Below, one piece after another: positions 1-8,468 of a DNA stretch of 36,752 nucleotides. The notes under the pieces are model-generated. The model had not been told where the DNA came from and did no database searches. It worked only from the letters and a program-made list of their open reading frames with translations. Each line of letters opens with the position of its first letter. The stretch's first letter is position 1. The stretch spans positions 1 to 36,752 of the forward strand of contig JAQSCR010000271.1 of assembly GCA_029945495.1 (NCBI GenBank), in the 5' to 3' direction. The translations under genes and the position numbers were made by a program. The DNA comes from Pseudolabrys sp. (GTDB taxonomy: Bacteria > Pseudomonadota > Alphaproteobacteria > Rhizobiales > Xanthobacteraceae).

Positions 1-304
1 CGATGACATGCCCTTTGGTCATGACCGGGGCATGCAGCACCAGGCCCTGCTCGCCGTGCACGATATGGCTCCAGGTCAGGCCGAAATCGTTGTCGCGCAA
101 CCAGAACGGCGAATAAGCCTGCACCAGCGCATAAGTCGGCAACGCCTTGAGGTTGTCCTCGTAAACGAAGGCGAGCTCGTCGGCGTTCACCGGGTCCTGG
201 CCTAGCCCCAAGCCGAGCGCATAAAGAATGCAGTCCTTCGGGCCGTAGCTTTGCTCGACCGGCGGAATCTTGAAGGACAGCAGTCTGTCGAGGTTGAGCG
301 GCAT
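1..304 (-). CDS. MaoC-like (hydratase-2 type) enoyl-CoA hydratase, N-terminal part only
   Basis: The reading frame starts at an ATG whose complement lies at 302-304 and runs off the left edge, so about 101 N-terminal residues are visible and the C-terminus is missing. The protein begins MPLNLDRLLSFKIPPVEQSY and continues with a YxLGLGLGQDP segment and a DELAFVYE segment. This is the typical N-terminal hotdog half of MaoC-type 2-enoyl-CoA hydratases, the family that includes the hydratase-2 domain of peroxisomal multifunctional enzyme. Such enzymes hydrate trans-2-enoyl-CoA to (R)-3-hydroxyacyl-CoA. The catalytic hydratase-2 motif lies in the unseen half. The start is 12 nt after the stop of the preceding minus-strand gene, so it looks like the last visible gene of that operon. 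Family assignment is fairly sure; the substrate is unknown, though the setting suggests an aromatic or phenylpropanoid acyl-CoA. Confidence 0.75.
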   Translation of the reverse strand, partial: MPLNLDRLLSFKIPPVEQSYGPKDCILYALGLGLGQDPVNADELAFVYEDNLKALPTYALVQAYSPFWLRDNDFGLTWSHIVHGEQGLVLHAPVMTKGHVI

Positions 305-316
305 CGTGAGCTTAAG

Positions 317-1423
317 CTAGCGCCCCCACACTTCGTCCGCCAGTTCGACGATCATGCGCAGTTTGGCCCATTGCTGCTCCTCGTCGAGCACGTTGCCCTC
401 CTCGGTCGAGGCAAAGCCGCATTGCGGCGACAGGCAAAGCTGCTCGAGCGGGGCGAATTTCGCCGCCTCATCGATGCGGCGCTTCAGCTCGTCCTTGGAT
501 TCGAGCTTGCCGGATTTCGAGGTGACCAGGCCGAGCACCACCGTCTTGTCCTTCGGCAGCAGCCGCAGCGGTTCGAAATTTCCGGCGCGGGCGTCGTCAT
601 ATTCCATGAAGAAGCCGTGCACGTTGATCTTGTTGAACAGGATTTCCTGCACCGCCTCGTAGCCGCCGGCGCCCATATAGGTCGATTTATAATTGCCGCG
701 ACACATATGCATGGTGATGGTCATGTCGGACGGAATATCCGACATCGCCACGTTGATGAGATCGGCGTAGCGCTCGCCGAGCTCTTCCGGATCGTCGCCG
801 CGGTCCTTCATCTGCTGGCGGTATTTCGCATCGCACAGCATGGCGATGAACACTTCGTCGAGCTGCAGATAACGGCAGCCGGCGTCGGCGAAGCCACGCA
901 CGGCTTTTTTGTAGGCCTGGCCGAGATCGGCAAACAGCGATTCGCGCGTCGGATAGACGTTTCTGTCGACCGGCGGCTTGACCGGCCGGCCATACATCGC
1001 CGACGGCGCGGGAATCGTGATCTTCGCCGTCTGTCTGGTATGCGCGGCGAGGAATTTGAAATGCTCGATCATCGGATGATGCGCCGAGCCGAGCTTGCCG
1101 GTGACCTTGACGCCTTCGTTGCGCGTGGTGACCGCGGCGAAGGCGACGCCTGAGTCCATCACATGCTTCTCGGCGCCGTCGAGGCCCCAGAGAAAATCGA
1201 GATGCCACCAGGAGCGGCGGAATTCGCCGTCGGTGACGGACTTGAGGCCGACCTCTTCCTGCTTCTTGATGACGCGCTCGATCTCGCGGTCTTCCACCGC
1301 CTTCAGCGCGGCGGCGTCGATCTCGCCTTTGGCGAATTTGGTGCGCGCTTCCTTGAGCGCGGCGGGACGCAGCAGACTGCCGACGTGGTCGGCGCGGAAC
1401 GGCGGTTTGGTGCGCGTGCTCAT
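317..1423 (-). CDS. Core MetE-like (cobalamin-independent methionine synthase C-terminal domain) methyltransferase, copy 1
   Basis: A 368-residue protein covering only the catalytic C-terminal barrel of cobalamin-independent methionine synthase; full MetE is about 750 residues and has an additional N-terminal barrel. The zinc-ligand pattern of MetE is visible: H239 and C241 (MHMCRGN), E274 (FFMEYD) and C335 (LSPQCGF). The conserved FRADHVGS start, the TDGEFRR segment and GCRYLQLDE (about 182-190) are also present. Family members move a methyl or alkyl group onto a zinc-bound thiolate: stand-alone core-MetE methionine synthases, YxjG-type proteins, and the epoxyalkane:coenzyme M transferase XecA. 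Copies 1 to 4 are colinear over their whole length. The gene starts 5 nt after copy 2 ends and is followed by the MaoC gene. The zinc site predicts a thiol acceptor; the methyl donor and the acceptor cannot be read from sequence. Confidence 0.85.
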   Translation of the reverse strand: MSTRTKPPFRADHVGSLLRPAALKEARTKFAKGEIDAAALKAVEDREIERVIKKQEEVGLKSVTDGEFRRSWWHLDFLWGLDGAEKHVMDSGVAFAAVTTRNEGVKVTGKLGSAHHPMIEHFKFLAAHTRQTAKITIPAPSAMYGRPVKPPVDRNVYPTRESLFADLGQAYKKAVRGFADAGCRYLQLDEVFIAMLCDAKYRQQMKDRGDDPEELGERYADLINVAMSDIPSDMTITMHMCRGNYKSTYMGAGGYEAVQEILFNKINVHGFFMEYDDARAGNFEPLRLLPKDKTVVLGLVTSKSGKLESKDELKRRIDEAAKFAPLEQLCLSPQCGFASTEEGNVLDEEQQWAKLRMIVELADEVWGR

Positions 1424-1428
1424 CTAAC

Positions 1429-2535
1429 TTACCCCCACACTTCTTCGGACACTTCGACGATCATGCGCAGCTTGGCCCACTGCTCGTTTTCGGCCAGGAT
1501 ATTGCCGTCCTCGGTCGAGGCAAAGCCGCATTGCGGCGACAGGCATAGCTGCTCGAGCGGAATGAATTTGGCGGCCTCGTCGATGCGGCGCTTGAGCTCG
1601 TCCTTCGATTCGAGCCGGCCCGACTTCGACGTCACCAGGCCGAGCACCACCGTCTTGCCTTTCGGCACGAAGCGCAGCGGCTCGAAGCCGCCGGCGCGGT
1701 CCGAATCGTATTCCATGAAGTAGCCGTGCACGTTGATGGTGTTGAACAGGATTTCCGCCACCGGCTCGTAGCCGCCCGAGGCGACGAAGGTGGACTGGAA
1801 ATTGCCGCGGCACAGATGCATGGCGATAGTCATGTCGGCGGGAATGTCCGACATCGCCGCGTTGATCATGCCGGCATAGATCATCGGCAGGCTGGAAGGA
1901 TCGTCGCCGCGGCGGGCGACCTGCTCGCGCAGCTTCGGATCGCACAGATAAGTGAAATTGACCTCGTCGAGCTGCAGATAGCGGCAACCGGCGTCGGCAA
2001 AGGCGCGCACGGCCTTGGCATAGGTGGCGCCGAGGTCGCGGTAGAATTCGCCCATGTCGGGATAGATACTTTCCGGCACGGCGTCGCGGCCATAACGGAA
2101 ATGCAGACTGGACGGCGAGGGTATCGTCATCTTCGGCGTCGCGCGCGTATGCGCCTTGACGAACTTGAAATGTTCCAGCATCGGGTGGCCGGAAAACGTG
2201 CCGAGCGGGCCCACGACGCGCAGCATCATCGGCTTGGGATTGACGCCCTCGAACTTGATCTTGCGCTCGCCGAGATAGGCTTCGACGCCGTCGAGCTGGC
2301 CGAGGAAATCGTAGTTCCAGAAAGCGCGGCGGAATTCGCCGTCGGTGACCGACTTGAGGCCGATGTCTTCCTGCTTCCTGATAATGCCGGCGATCTCGCG
2401 GTCTTCGACGTCCTTCAACACCTCGGCGGCGATCTCGCCCTTCTCGCGTTGCGCGCGCGCCTGTTTGAGCGACGCGGTGCGCAACAGGCTGCCGACATGG
2501 TCGGCGCGGAACGGAGGCGATTGACGCAACGTCAC
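1429..2535 (-). CDS. Core MetE-like methyltransferase, copy 2
   Basis: This 368-residue paralogue has the same architecture as its neighbours: a single MetE C-terminal-type barrel. The zinc ligands are kept: AMHLCRGNF supplies His and Cys, FMEYDSDRAGG the Glu, and CLSPQCGFAST the second Cys. I place the start at the GTG whose first base is 2535. It gives MTLRQSPPFRADHVGS, which aligns with the starts of the other copies and yields exactly the length of copy 1. It shares one base with the TAG of copy 3 (TAGTG), which suggests translational coupling. A TTG nine bases upstream (2544) keeps the frame but is a weaker choice. The central segment (LGERKIKFEGVNPKP) differs clearly from the other copies, so the substrate pocket may have diverged. 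Function beyond thiol methyl/alkyl transfer is not known. Confidence 0.85.
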   Translation of the reverse strand: MTLRQSPPFRADHVGSLLRTASLKQARAQREKGEIAAEVLKDVEDREIAGIIRKQEDIGLKSVTDGEFRRAFWNYDFLGQLDGVEAYLGERKIKFEGVNPKPMMLRVVGPLGTFSGHPMLEHFKFVKAHTRATPKMTIPSPSSLHFRYGRDAVPESIYPDMGEFYRDLGATYAKAVRAFADAGCRYLQLDEVNFTYLCDPKLREQVARRGDDPSSLPMIYAGMINAAMSDIPADMTIAMHLCRGNFQSTFVASGGYEPVAEILFNTINVHGYFMEYDSDRAGGFEPLRFVPKGKTVVLGLVTSKSGRLESKDELKRRIDEAAKFIPLEQLCLSPQCGFASTEDGNILAENEQWAKLRMIVEVSEEVWG

Positions 2536-3638
2536 TAGCCCCAAACCTCTTTCGACACTTCAACGATCATGCGCAGCTTGGCCCACTGCTCGTCCTCGGC
2601 CAGCACATTGCCTTCCTCGGTTGAGGAAAAGCCACACTGCGGCGACAGGCAAAGCTGCTCGAGTGCGACATATTTGGTGGCCTGGTCGATGCGGCGCTTG
2701 ATGTCGTCCTTGGACTCGAGCGTACCGCTCTTGGAGGTGACCAGGCCCAGCACCAGTTGCTTGTCGCCTTTCGGGAAATAACGCAACGGTTCGAAGCCGC
2801 CGGCGCGATCGGTGTCGTATTCGAGGAAGTAGCCGTCGAGATTGGTCTTGCCGAGCAGATGCTCGGCGACGAATTCGTAGCCGCCTTGCGCGATCCAGGT
2901 CGAACGGAAATTGCCGCGGCAGGAGTGCATGGTGATCGCCATGTCGGCCGGCTTGTCCTTGAGCGCCGCATTGGTCACGCGCGCATAGATTTCCGGCAAC
3001 TTGTCGGGATCGTCGCCGCGCGCCTTCGAGCCCTCGCGTTCCTTCGGATCGCACATCATCGCCCAGGCGGTGTCGTCGAGTTGCAGATAGCGGCAGCCGG
3101 CGTCGTAGAAGGCGCGGATTGCCCTCTGCCAGGCCTTGCCGACATCGTCGAAGAACACGTCGAGATCGGGATAGGCCTCCGTGCTCACCATTTTTCGGCC
3201 TTGCCGGAAGTGGAAGGTTGACGGTGCCGGGATCGTCATCTTCGGCGTAACGTTGCAATGAGCCTTCAGGAACTTGAAATGGTCGAGATGCGCATGGCCG
3301 GCGAATTCGACCTTGCGGTTGATCTTGATGGCCTCGCTCTTGGTTTCGATGCCGTGAAATTTGATTGGCGGTCCAACGACGAGGTCGACGCCCTGCAGGC
3401 CACGGAAGAAATCGAAATGCCACCAGGAGCGGCGGAACTCGCCGTCGGTGGCGAGCTGCAGGCCGATCTCTTCCTGCTTCTTGACGACCTTGATGATCTC
3501 GCGGTCTTCGATCTCTTTTAATGCGGCGGCGGTGATGTCGCCTGTGGCGTGCTTGGCGCGCGCGTCCTTGAGCACGGCGGGGCGCAGCAGGCTGCCGACA
3601 TGATCGGCGCGGAACGGCGGCGATTTGCGTTGCGACAT
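2535..3638 (-). CDS. Core MetE-like methyltransferase, copy 3
   Basis: A 367-residue paralogue starting at ATG 3638, preceded by a GGGAG Shine-Dalgarno motif six bases upstream. It carries FRADHVGSLLRP, TDGEFRRSWWH, GCRYLQLDD, the zinc motif TMHSCRGNF, the FLEYDTDRAGG glutamate and CLSPQCGFSSTEEG. The acidic motif reads LDD here and in copy 4, but LDE in copies 1 and 2, so the four fall into two pairs by this feature. It is the first gene of a tight three-copy block (copies 3, 2, 1) whose junctions are a one-base overlap and a 5-nt gap. The 206-nt space upstream separates it from copy 4 and could hold a promoter of its own. A folate-independent methionine synthase and a dedicated aryl-methyl acceptor protein are both possible. 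Confidence 0.85.
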   Translation of the reverse strand: MSQRKSPPFRADHVGSLLRPAVLKDARAKHATGDITAAALKEIEDREIIKVVKKQEEIGLQLATDGEFRRSWWHFDFFRGLQGVDLVVGPPIKFHGIETKSEAIKINRKVEFAGHAHLDHFKFLKAHCNVTPKMTIPAPSTFHFRQGRKMVSTEAYPDLDVFFDDVGKAWQRAIRAFYDAGCRYLQLDDTAWAMMCDPKEREGSKARGDDPDKLPEIYARVTNAALKDKPADMAITMHSCRGNFRSTWIAQGGYEFVAEHLLGKTNLDGYFLEYDTDRAGGFEPLRYFPKGDKQLVLGLVTSKSGTLESKDDIKRRIDQATKYVALEQLCLSPQCGFSSTEEGNVLAEDEQWAKLRMIVEVSKEVWG

Positions 3639-3844
3639 GATTCACTCCCGGATTTTATTGATCTTCCGGCCGGGCTTGTCCCGGCTCGTTTTCATCTGTC
3701 CTTTATATTCGAAGGACGGCGAGCCACAAGCGCATTGGCCCTTCGTTTTCGGCGTGCCACGCGCGCGTTTTCGCGCGGCTCGACGGAGCATATCGAGCCG
3801 GACGGGACGACCGATAAAGTCACCCCGCCCGCTCGGTTACGGCG
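3639..3844. other. Intergenic spacer between MetE-like copies 4 and 3
   Basis: A 206-nt gap lies downstream of copy 4 and upstream of copy 3, both read leftward. It contains a small hairpin (GTCCTT at 3698-3703 and AAGGAC at 3712-3717, 8-nt loop) without a T-run, and the ribosome-binding site of copy 3. I recognise no cobalamin or S-adenosylmethionine riboswitch in it. It could hold a second promoter or a weak attenuator for the three-copy block; nothing stronger can be said. Confidence 0.3.
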
Positions 3845-4948
3845 CTACTTGCCCCAGACGTCCTTCGAGATCTCGATGATCTCCTTGAGCTTGGCCCACT
3901 GCTCGTCATAGGCCAGCGTATTGCCTTCCTCGGTCGAGGCAAAACCGCACTGCGGCGACAGGCAGAGTTGCTCGAGTGCGACGAACTTCTCGGCTTCCTT
4001 GATGCGCTTCTTGATATCCGCGGTCGGCTCCAGCGTGCCGATCTTCGAGGTAATGAGACCGAGCACGACCTGCTTGTGGCCTTTCGGCAGAAAGCGCAGC
4101 GGTTCGAAGCCGCCGGCGCGGTCGGTGTCGTATTCGAGGAAGTAGCCGTCGTAATTGCACTTGGCCAACAGGCTCTCGGCCACCGGTTCGTAGCCGCCCG
4201 ACGAAATGAAGGTCGAACGGAAATTACCGCGGCAGACATGGGTGGTGATGGTCATGTCGGCGGGCTTCGCCTCGAGCGCCTTGTTGATCATCTTGGTGTA
4301 GCTGTCCTGCAGATGATCGACATCGAGGCCGCGGTCGCGCGCCTTCTTCAGCTCTTCTTCCGAGCACAGATAGGCCCAAGCGGTGTCGTCGAACTGCAGA
4401 TAGCGGCAGCCGGCGTCGTAAAACGCCTTGATCGCCTTCTGATAAGCGATCGCCAGATCGTCGAAGATCGCGTCGCGGCTGGCATAGGCGTTTTTCTCGA
4501 CGGCATCCGGCTCGAGGCGGAAATGCATCACGCCCGGCGACGGGATCGTCATCTTCGGCGTCACCTTGGTGTTCGCCTTGAGGAACTTGAAATGCTCGAG
4601 CATCGGATGATTGGAGAAGCCGATCTTGCCGGTGACGTGGATCGACCTCGCCTTGGTCAGGACGCCCTGGAACTGAATGCCCTTACCGGCGATGATCTCG
4701 ACGCCGTCGAGCCCGCCGAAGAAGTCGTAGTGCCACCACGAGCGGCGGAACTCGCCGTCGGTGGCAAGTTGCAGGCCAATGCCTTCCTGCTGCTTGATGA
4801 CCTTGACGATCTCGGCGTCTTCGACGGCCTTGAGCTGGGCATCGGTGATCTCGCCCTTCTCGTGCTTGGCCCGCGCCTCTTTGATCGGCGCGGTGCGCAG
4901 GAAGCTGCCGACATGGTCGGCGCGGAAGGGCGGTTTGGTTCGTTGCAT
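3845..4948 (-). CDS. Core MetE-like methyltransferase, copy 4
   Basis: A 367-residue paralogue that starts MQRTKPPFRADHVGSFLR and carries the zinc-site pattern TTHVCRGNF, FLEYDTDRAGG and CLSPQCGFASTEEG, plus GCRYLQFDD in place of the LQLD of the other copies. It ends VWGK. It begins 39 nt after the end of the regulator pseudogene on the same strand, so it was probably the first structural gene transcribed from the gntR-ligM intergenic region, divergent from the O-demethylase gene. That arrangement is the main contextual argument that these proteins handle the methyl group released by O-demethylation. As with the others, the N-terminal folate-binding-type barrel of full MetE is absent, so direct use of 5-methyl-THF polyglutamate cannot be assumed. 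Confidence 0.85.
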   Translation of the reverse strand: MQRTKPPFRADHVGSFLRTAPIKEARAKHEKGEITDAQLKAVEDAEIVKVIKQQEGIGLQLATDGEFRRSWWHYDFFGGLDGVEIIAGKGIQFQGVLTKARSIHVTGKIGFSNHPMLEHFKFLKANTKVTPKMTIPSPGVMHFRLEPDAVEKNAYASRDAIFDDLAIAYQKAIKAFYDAGCRYLQFDDTAWAYLCSEEELKKARDRGLDVDHLQDSYTKMINKALEAKPADMTITTHVCRGNFRSTFISSGGYEPVAESLLAKCNYDGYFLEYDTDRAGGFEPLRFLPKGHKQVVLGLITSKIGTLEPTADIKKRIKEAEKFVALEQLCLSPQCGFASTEEGNTLAYDEQWAKLKEIIEISKDVWGK

Positions 4949-4987
4949 GAATGCCTCGTTACTGTGCTTGCTGGTTGGAATCTAACA

Positions 4988-5758
4988 TTAATAGAGACCG
5001 GTTGCGACCGGCCGGCGGATGAGCACGGCTCCGGGCACGAGGTCGCGCGTGCCTTGATTGCGGAGAGCCAATTGCAGGTTTCGATGCGCCAGGCGCGCGT
5101 GTTCGCGCATCAACGCCTCGGCGCGGGCGCCCTCGCGCGCTTCGATGGCACGGGTCACGCAGTGATGATGGTCCTGCGCGATGATGAGAATCCGGCGCGC
5201 TTCCGGCAGCATCGCCTGAACCATGACAAAGCCGCTCGGCGAGGCGAACGGCAGATTAAGCGCCCGCTCGATCTGGCGCAGCAGGACCGGGCTATCGGCG
5301 GCGCTGATCAGCAGCGCGTGAAAATGCGCGTTGATTTCGACATATTCCGAGAAATCGTCGACCGAGAGGGTCGGCCGGGCGACCAGCGCGTCGAACTGCT
5401 GGAGATTGTCTTTCAGTTCGGCCAGCACCGAACCCTGCACGCCGCGTTCGGCGGCGATCCGCGCCGCGAAACCTTCCAGCGTTCCGCGCAGCTCGATGGC
5501 ATCGTAGATATCGCGTTCGGAAAACGCCTTGATGGCAAAACCGCCGGATGGGATCGCTTCGAGAAAGCCTTCCTCCTCGAGGCGGACCAGCGCCATCCGG
5601 ATCGGCGTGCGCTACATGCCGAGCCGGTCGACGATCGACAGCTCGGAGATGCGGTCGCCCGGCTTTAGGTCGCCGGACAGGATCAGGTCACGCAGGGCAA
5701 GCTGCGCCTTGACGGTCTGCGACGACGAGCGTTCGCCTTCGGCCGTATGGAGCGACAC
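4988..5758 (-). pseudogene. GntR-family regulator with FCD domain, interrupted by an in-frame amber codon in the HTH
   Basis: Read from a GTG at 5758 with a good AGGGAG ribosome-binding site six bases upstream, the frame gives VSLHTAEGERSSSQTVKAQL, then a standard GntR winged helix (LRDLILSGDLKPGDRISELS, IVDRLGM). It then meets TAG (complement of 5612-5614) exactly where family members have the Ser of GxSRTPxR. Immediately after the stop the same frame continues RTPIRMALVRLEEEGFL and a complete FCD ligand-binding domain with its His-rich metal-binding pattern (EINAHFHALL; DHHHCVTRAI; REHARLAHRN). The intact part downstream could start only at ATG 5596, which would lack the DNA-binding helices. 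The family (VanR/FadR-like) commonly represses catabolic genes. This is either a nonsense mutation, a sequencing error, or a case needing amber suppression; TCG to TAG would be a single change. Confidence 0.85.
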
Positions 5759-5806
5759 CTGCTTCTCCCTATTTCGTGCGCGGTCCTTGAGGACCCACGG
5801 AATTCA

Positions 5807-5820
5807 TGCTGTATACAGCA
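5807..5820. promoter_or_regulatory. Perfect 14-bp palindrome, probable GntR/FCD operator
   Basis: TGCTGTATACAGCA is a perfect palindrome centred on TGTATACA, which fits the TGTnnACA core of many FCD-type GntR regulators. It lies 48 bp upstream of the gntR start codon in the gap divergent to ligM. Operator function is inferred. Confidence 0.6.
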
Positions 5821-5924
5821 AATAGCCGGGGTGCCGCCAGAGCAATCCTAAAGTGGGCAGAATCCCGCAGATTCGGCAATATTTTGGCAAGTAATTAGAT
5901 TTTTCGACCTTCTGCCGAAGATCA

Positions 5925-5932
5925 TGTATACA
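5925..5932. promoter_or_regulatory. Second TGTATACA site upstream of ligM
   Basis: The same 8-bp palindromic core as at 5811-5818 occurs again 112 bp upstream of the ligM start, with less symmetrical flanks. Two copies of one core in a 286-bp divergent intergenic region suggest a paired operator controlling ligM and the gntR/MetE-like operon. The region also contains one AGTGGGCA octamer (5852-5859) matching the repeats upstream of the HTH/methyltransferase gene. Confidence 0.5.
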
Positions 5933-6038
5933 ACTTCGCACGGAAATTAAGACCGGCCCTATCCAGGCCAAGAAACCACCGTAGCCGTGTGGCGAGCCGT
6001 CAGGCGGTTCTGTATCGACCGAAACGTCCAGGGAGTGA

Positions 6039-7448
<1,410 letters not shown>

Positions 7449-7477
7449 CGCTCGCCGATAGACTGGCGAACAGAGAT

Positions 7478-7508
7478 ACGGCGTGGCACCAGGTGCCACG
7501 CCGTTTTT
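7478..7508 (+). terminator. Rho-independent terminator after ligM
   Basis: An 11-bp perfect stem (ACGGCGTGGCA with TGCCACGCCGT), a 5-nt loop and a run of five T lie 30 nt after the ligM stop codon. On the other strand the stem is not followed by a clear T-run, although it lies downstream of metF as well. Confidence 0.9.
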
Positions 7509-7551
7509 ATTTGCGGGTCGTTTTAGCGCACTGACGGCAACGCGGGCCGCA

Positions 7552-8421
7552 TCAGGCCATGGCAGGGCTTACAGACATCCGCAACGCCAGATCATGCGCG
7601 TAGCGCGCGGTATTTTCGAAACCGCCGAACGAGAAATAATGCGGTGCGATGGCGCCGATACCGGACGCTTCGGCGGCCAGTTCCCTGACGATCTCTTCCG
7701 GTCCGACATTGCCGAGCAGGCTGGCCGCGGCGCCGGAGGCCATGCCGCGCATCGACGCGTTGACGCCGCACAGCTTGGCATAACGCAACAACGACTTGAA
7801 ACTGGTTGGCCCGGCCAAGCCGACCTGAACCGGCGTGGTGATGCCTTGCGCGCGCAGGCGTTTAAGCCAGGCGACGATCGGCGCGGCTTCGAAAGCGAAC
7901 TGGCTGACGATGGTGACACCGAGGCCAGCATCGGCCGCCGCCGACAGCTTCGCCGGCAAGGCGGCATCGATCTTGTCCTGATCGATGCGGGAGTGGCCTT
8001 CGGGGTATCCGCCGATGCCGATATTTTCGATGCCTGCTTCGCGCAGTCTGCCGTTACGAATGACACTGAGCGCATCGGCATAAGGCCCGGCCTGATCGAT
8101 ATCGCCAGCGATCACCAGCACCCGTCTGACGTCGGCGTCGCCGCGCAGCCGGGCGACGAAATCGTCGAGTTCGGCCTTCGACGTCATGCGTCGGGCCGAC
8201 AGATGGACGACCGGTTCAAGCCCGGCTCGCCGCGCTTCGCCGGCGAGAACCGCGAGGTCAGGCAACGACTGGGTCGGCACCGAGCTGATAAACAGCTGCC
8301 GGCCTTTGCCGACAACACCGGCAACCGCGGCAATCTCGGCGGGCTTCGGCCGCGTCGCCTCGATCGAATAGCCGTTTACAAACGCAGCCGCTTGGCCGGT
8401 GGTCGCTGAACGAACTAACAT
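7552..8421 (-). CDS. metF: 5,10-methylenetetrahydrofolate reductase
   Basis: A 289-residue FAD-dependent TIM-barrel protein of the MetF family, which interconverts 5-methyl-THF and 5,10-methylene-THF. Family features seen include the early acidic residue in YSIEATRP, the segments FISSVPTQS and PVVHLSARR, VLVIAGD, GIGGYPEGH, VTIVSQFAFEAAPIVAWLKR and VGLAGPTSFKSLLRYAKLCGV. It starts at ATG 8421 with an AGAGG ribosome-binding site, 47 nt after the HTH/methyltransferase gene ends, and is convergent with ligM. In Sphingobium SYK-6 metF lies beside ligM and oxidises the 5-methyl-THF made during O-demethylation; the same job is likely here. The length is close to the usual 290-300. A second, biosynthetic metF may exist elsewhere in the genome. 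Confidence 0.9.
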   Translation of the reverse strand: MLVRSATTGQAAAFVNGYSIEATRPKPAEIAAVAGVVGKGRQLFISSVPTQSLPDLAVLAGEARRAGLEPVVHLSARRMTSKAELDDFVARLRGDADVRRVLVIAGDIDQAGPYADALSVIRNGRLREAGIENIGIGGYPEGHSRIDQDKIDAALPAKLSAAADAGLGVTIVSQFAFEAAPIVAWLKRLRAQGITTPVQVGLAGPTSFKSLLRYAKLCGVNASMRGMASGAAASLLGNVGPEEIVRELAAEASGIGAIAPHYFSFGGFENTARYAHDLALRMSVSPAMA

Positions 8422-8468
8422 GTCGCCTCTTTAAACTCCTCGATTTTTCTATGCGCCGATGCGCTGCG

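Noticed and set aside
3639-3844. A possible riboswitch upstream of the MetE-like block
   Set aside because: No conserved cobalamin or SAM riboswitch core could be recognised, and the single small hairpin is too weak to support one.
3968-5668. An open frame of 566 codons on the plus strand
   Set aside because: It lies opposite MetE-like copy 4 and the regulator pseudogene and shows no domain; similar antisense frames occur opposite each MetE-like copy.
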